A DNA stretch of 5,975 nucleotides. Source: DATGYC01 sp035298385 (GTDB taxonomy: Bacteria > Bacillota > Sulfobacillia > Symbiobacteriales > Symbiobacteriaceae). The number at the start of each line of letters is the position of its first letter. Within the stretch, counting starts at the first letter, position 1. The notes beneath the pieces are model-generated. The model saw only the letters and a program-made list of their open reading frames with translations, was not told the DNA's origin and did no database searches. Below are positions 5,680 through 5,975 of the stretch, one piece after another. The position numbers and the translations under genes are program-made. The stretch is from positions 1 to 5,975 of the forward strand of contig DATGYC010000346.1 in assembly GCA_035298385.1 (NCBI GenBank), read 5' to 3'.

Positions 5680-5712
5680 AGAGGCGGCCAGGAGTAACTC
5701 CTGGCCGCCTCT
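5680..5712. terminator. Perfect 15-bp hairpin after the SLH gene, probable terminator
   Basis: Positions 5680-5694 pair perfectly with 5698-5712 around a 3-base loop. On the minus strand it begins 10 bases past the SLH stop codon (5723-5725), the usual place for a terminator, and it ends just before the promoter of the YczE-like gene. No U-tract follows (CGGGCTATC), so it may act as a pausing or mRNA-protecting stem rather than a classic intrinsic terminator. Confidence 0.6.
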
Positions 5713-5722
5713 ACCCTTGCGC

Positions 5723-5975
5723 TTACTGAACGCTGTCAGGAAGCTCCTCAATCATGTAGTCCATCTGATCCGCACCCGGCTTCGCCGTGTGGCTGATGGA
5801 GGCCTTCTCGATGTGCCGTACAGCCCAGTGCGTGAAGGGGACATCCGGCCACCGCGAGATGCTCTGGCCCGTGACCAACTGAGCCCAACCGAGCATGCGG
5901 TTGATCATCGCCACAAGCTCCGCTCGCTTCGTCGTATTGGCCGGAGCGAAGGTATTGTCCATGTAGCCCAGGACA
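5723..5975 (-). CDS. SLH-domain surface protein, C-terminal end (5' part missing)
   Basis: The frame is open at the right edge; about 84 codons are visible, ending at TAA (5725-5723). The fragment is one S-layer homology module: GYMDNTFAPANTTKRAELVAM matches the G-x-F-x-P..TRAE half, followed by WPDVPFTHWAVRHIEKAS, matching the F-x-D-V-x-x-x-H-W-A half. SLH modules usually occur as three copies that anchor exocellular proteins to pyruvylated cell-wall polymers, so this is probably the last module of a secreted S-layer or surface enzyme. The usual TRAE is KRAE here and DG is DN. After the module a hydrophilic tail of about 23 residues ends the protein, beginning SHT, a pattern common in Gram-positive SLH proteins. 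The start, signal peptide and main domain lie outside the window. The ATG at 5962 is internal to the domain and is not a start. Confidence 0.85.
   Translation of the reverse strand, partial: VLGYMDNTFAPANTTKRAELVAMINRMLGWAQLVTGQSISRWPDVPFTHWAVRHIEKASISHTAKPGADQMDYMIEELPDSVQ

Overview
The window is GC-rich chromosomal DNA (roughly 60% G+C by eye) from a bacterium that uses strong AGGAGG-type ribosome binding sites, frequent GTG and TTG starts, and at least one surface protein ending in an S-layer homology (SLH) module. That combination fits a high-GC Bacillota-like (or possibly Chloroflexota-like) lineage. This placement is inference; the window holds no rRNA or other marker gene.

Layout, left to right: (1) 1-753, minus, the first 251 codons of a MocR-type regulator (GntR winged helix fused to a PLP aminotransferase fold), cut by the window's left edge, with a well-formed promoter that would give a leaderless mRNA and a 10-bp tandem repeat over its -35. 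(2) 841-2529, minus, an FAD-dependent amine / L-amino-acid oxidase of 562 aa starting at GTG. (3) An intrinsic terminator at 2624-2653. (4) 2663-3652, minus, a secreted protein of the 'purine nucleoside permease' (NUP) family, starting at GTG. (5) A 195-bp divergent spacer. (6) 3848-4843, plus, a Gfo/Idh/MocA-type NAD(P)-dependent oxidoreductase starting at TTG. (7) A perfect 15-bp hairpin between convergent genes. (8) 4978-5604, minus, a YczE/YitT-like integral membrane protein starting at TTG, with its own promoter and a 9-bp direct repeat. (9) Another perfect 15-bp hairpin. (10) 5723-5975, minus, the C-terminal end of an SLH-domain protein that runs off the right edge.

Most genes look like separate transcription units, each with its own promoter, terminator or hairpin, so this is not a tight operon. 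The metabolic genes suggest salvage or breakdown of amino acids or amines, nucleosides and sugars or polyols. The most suggestive link is that a MocR regulator and a YczE-type membrane protein occur within about 4.3 kb. MocR (YczR)-YczE pairs are a reported partnership, usually as adjacent genes; here three metabolic genes lie between them. Both promoters carry short direct repeats, the type of site MocR proteins tend to use, but the two repeat sequences differ, so a shared regulon is not shown.

I saw no CRISPR array, tRNA, rRNA, insertion sequence or prophage gene. I found no clearly new multi-gene system; the best leads are the regulatory architecture and unresolved enzyme specificities.
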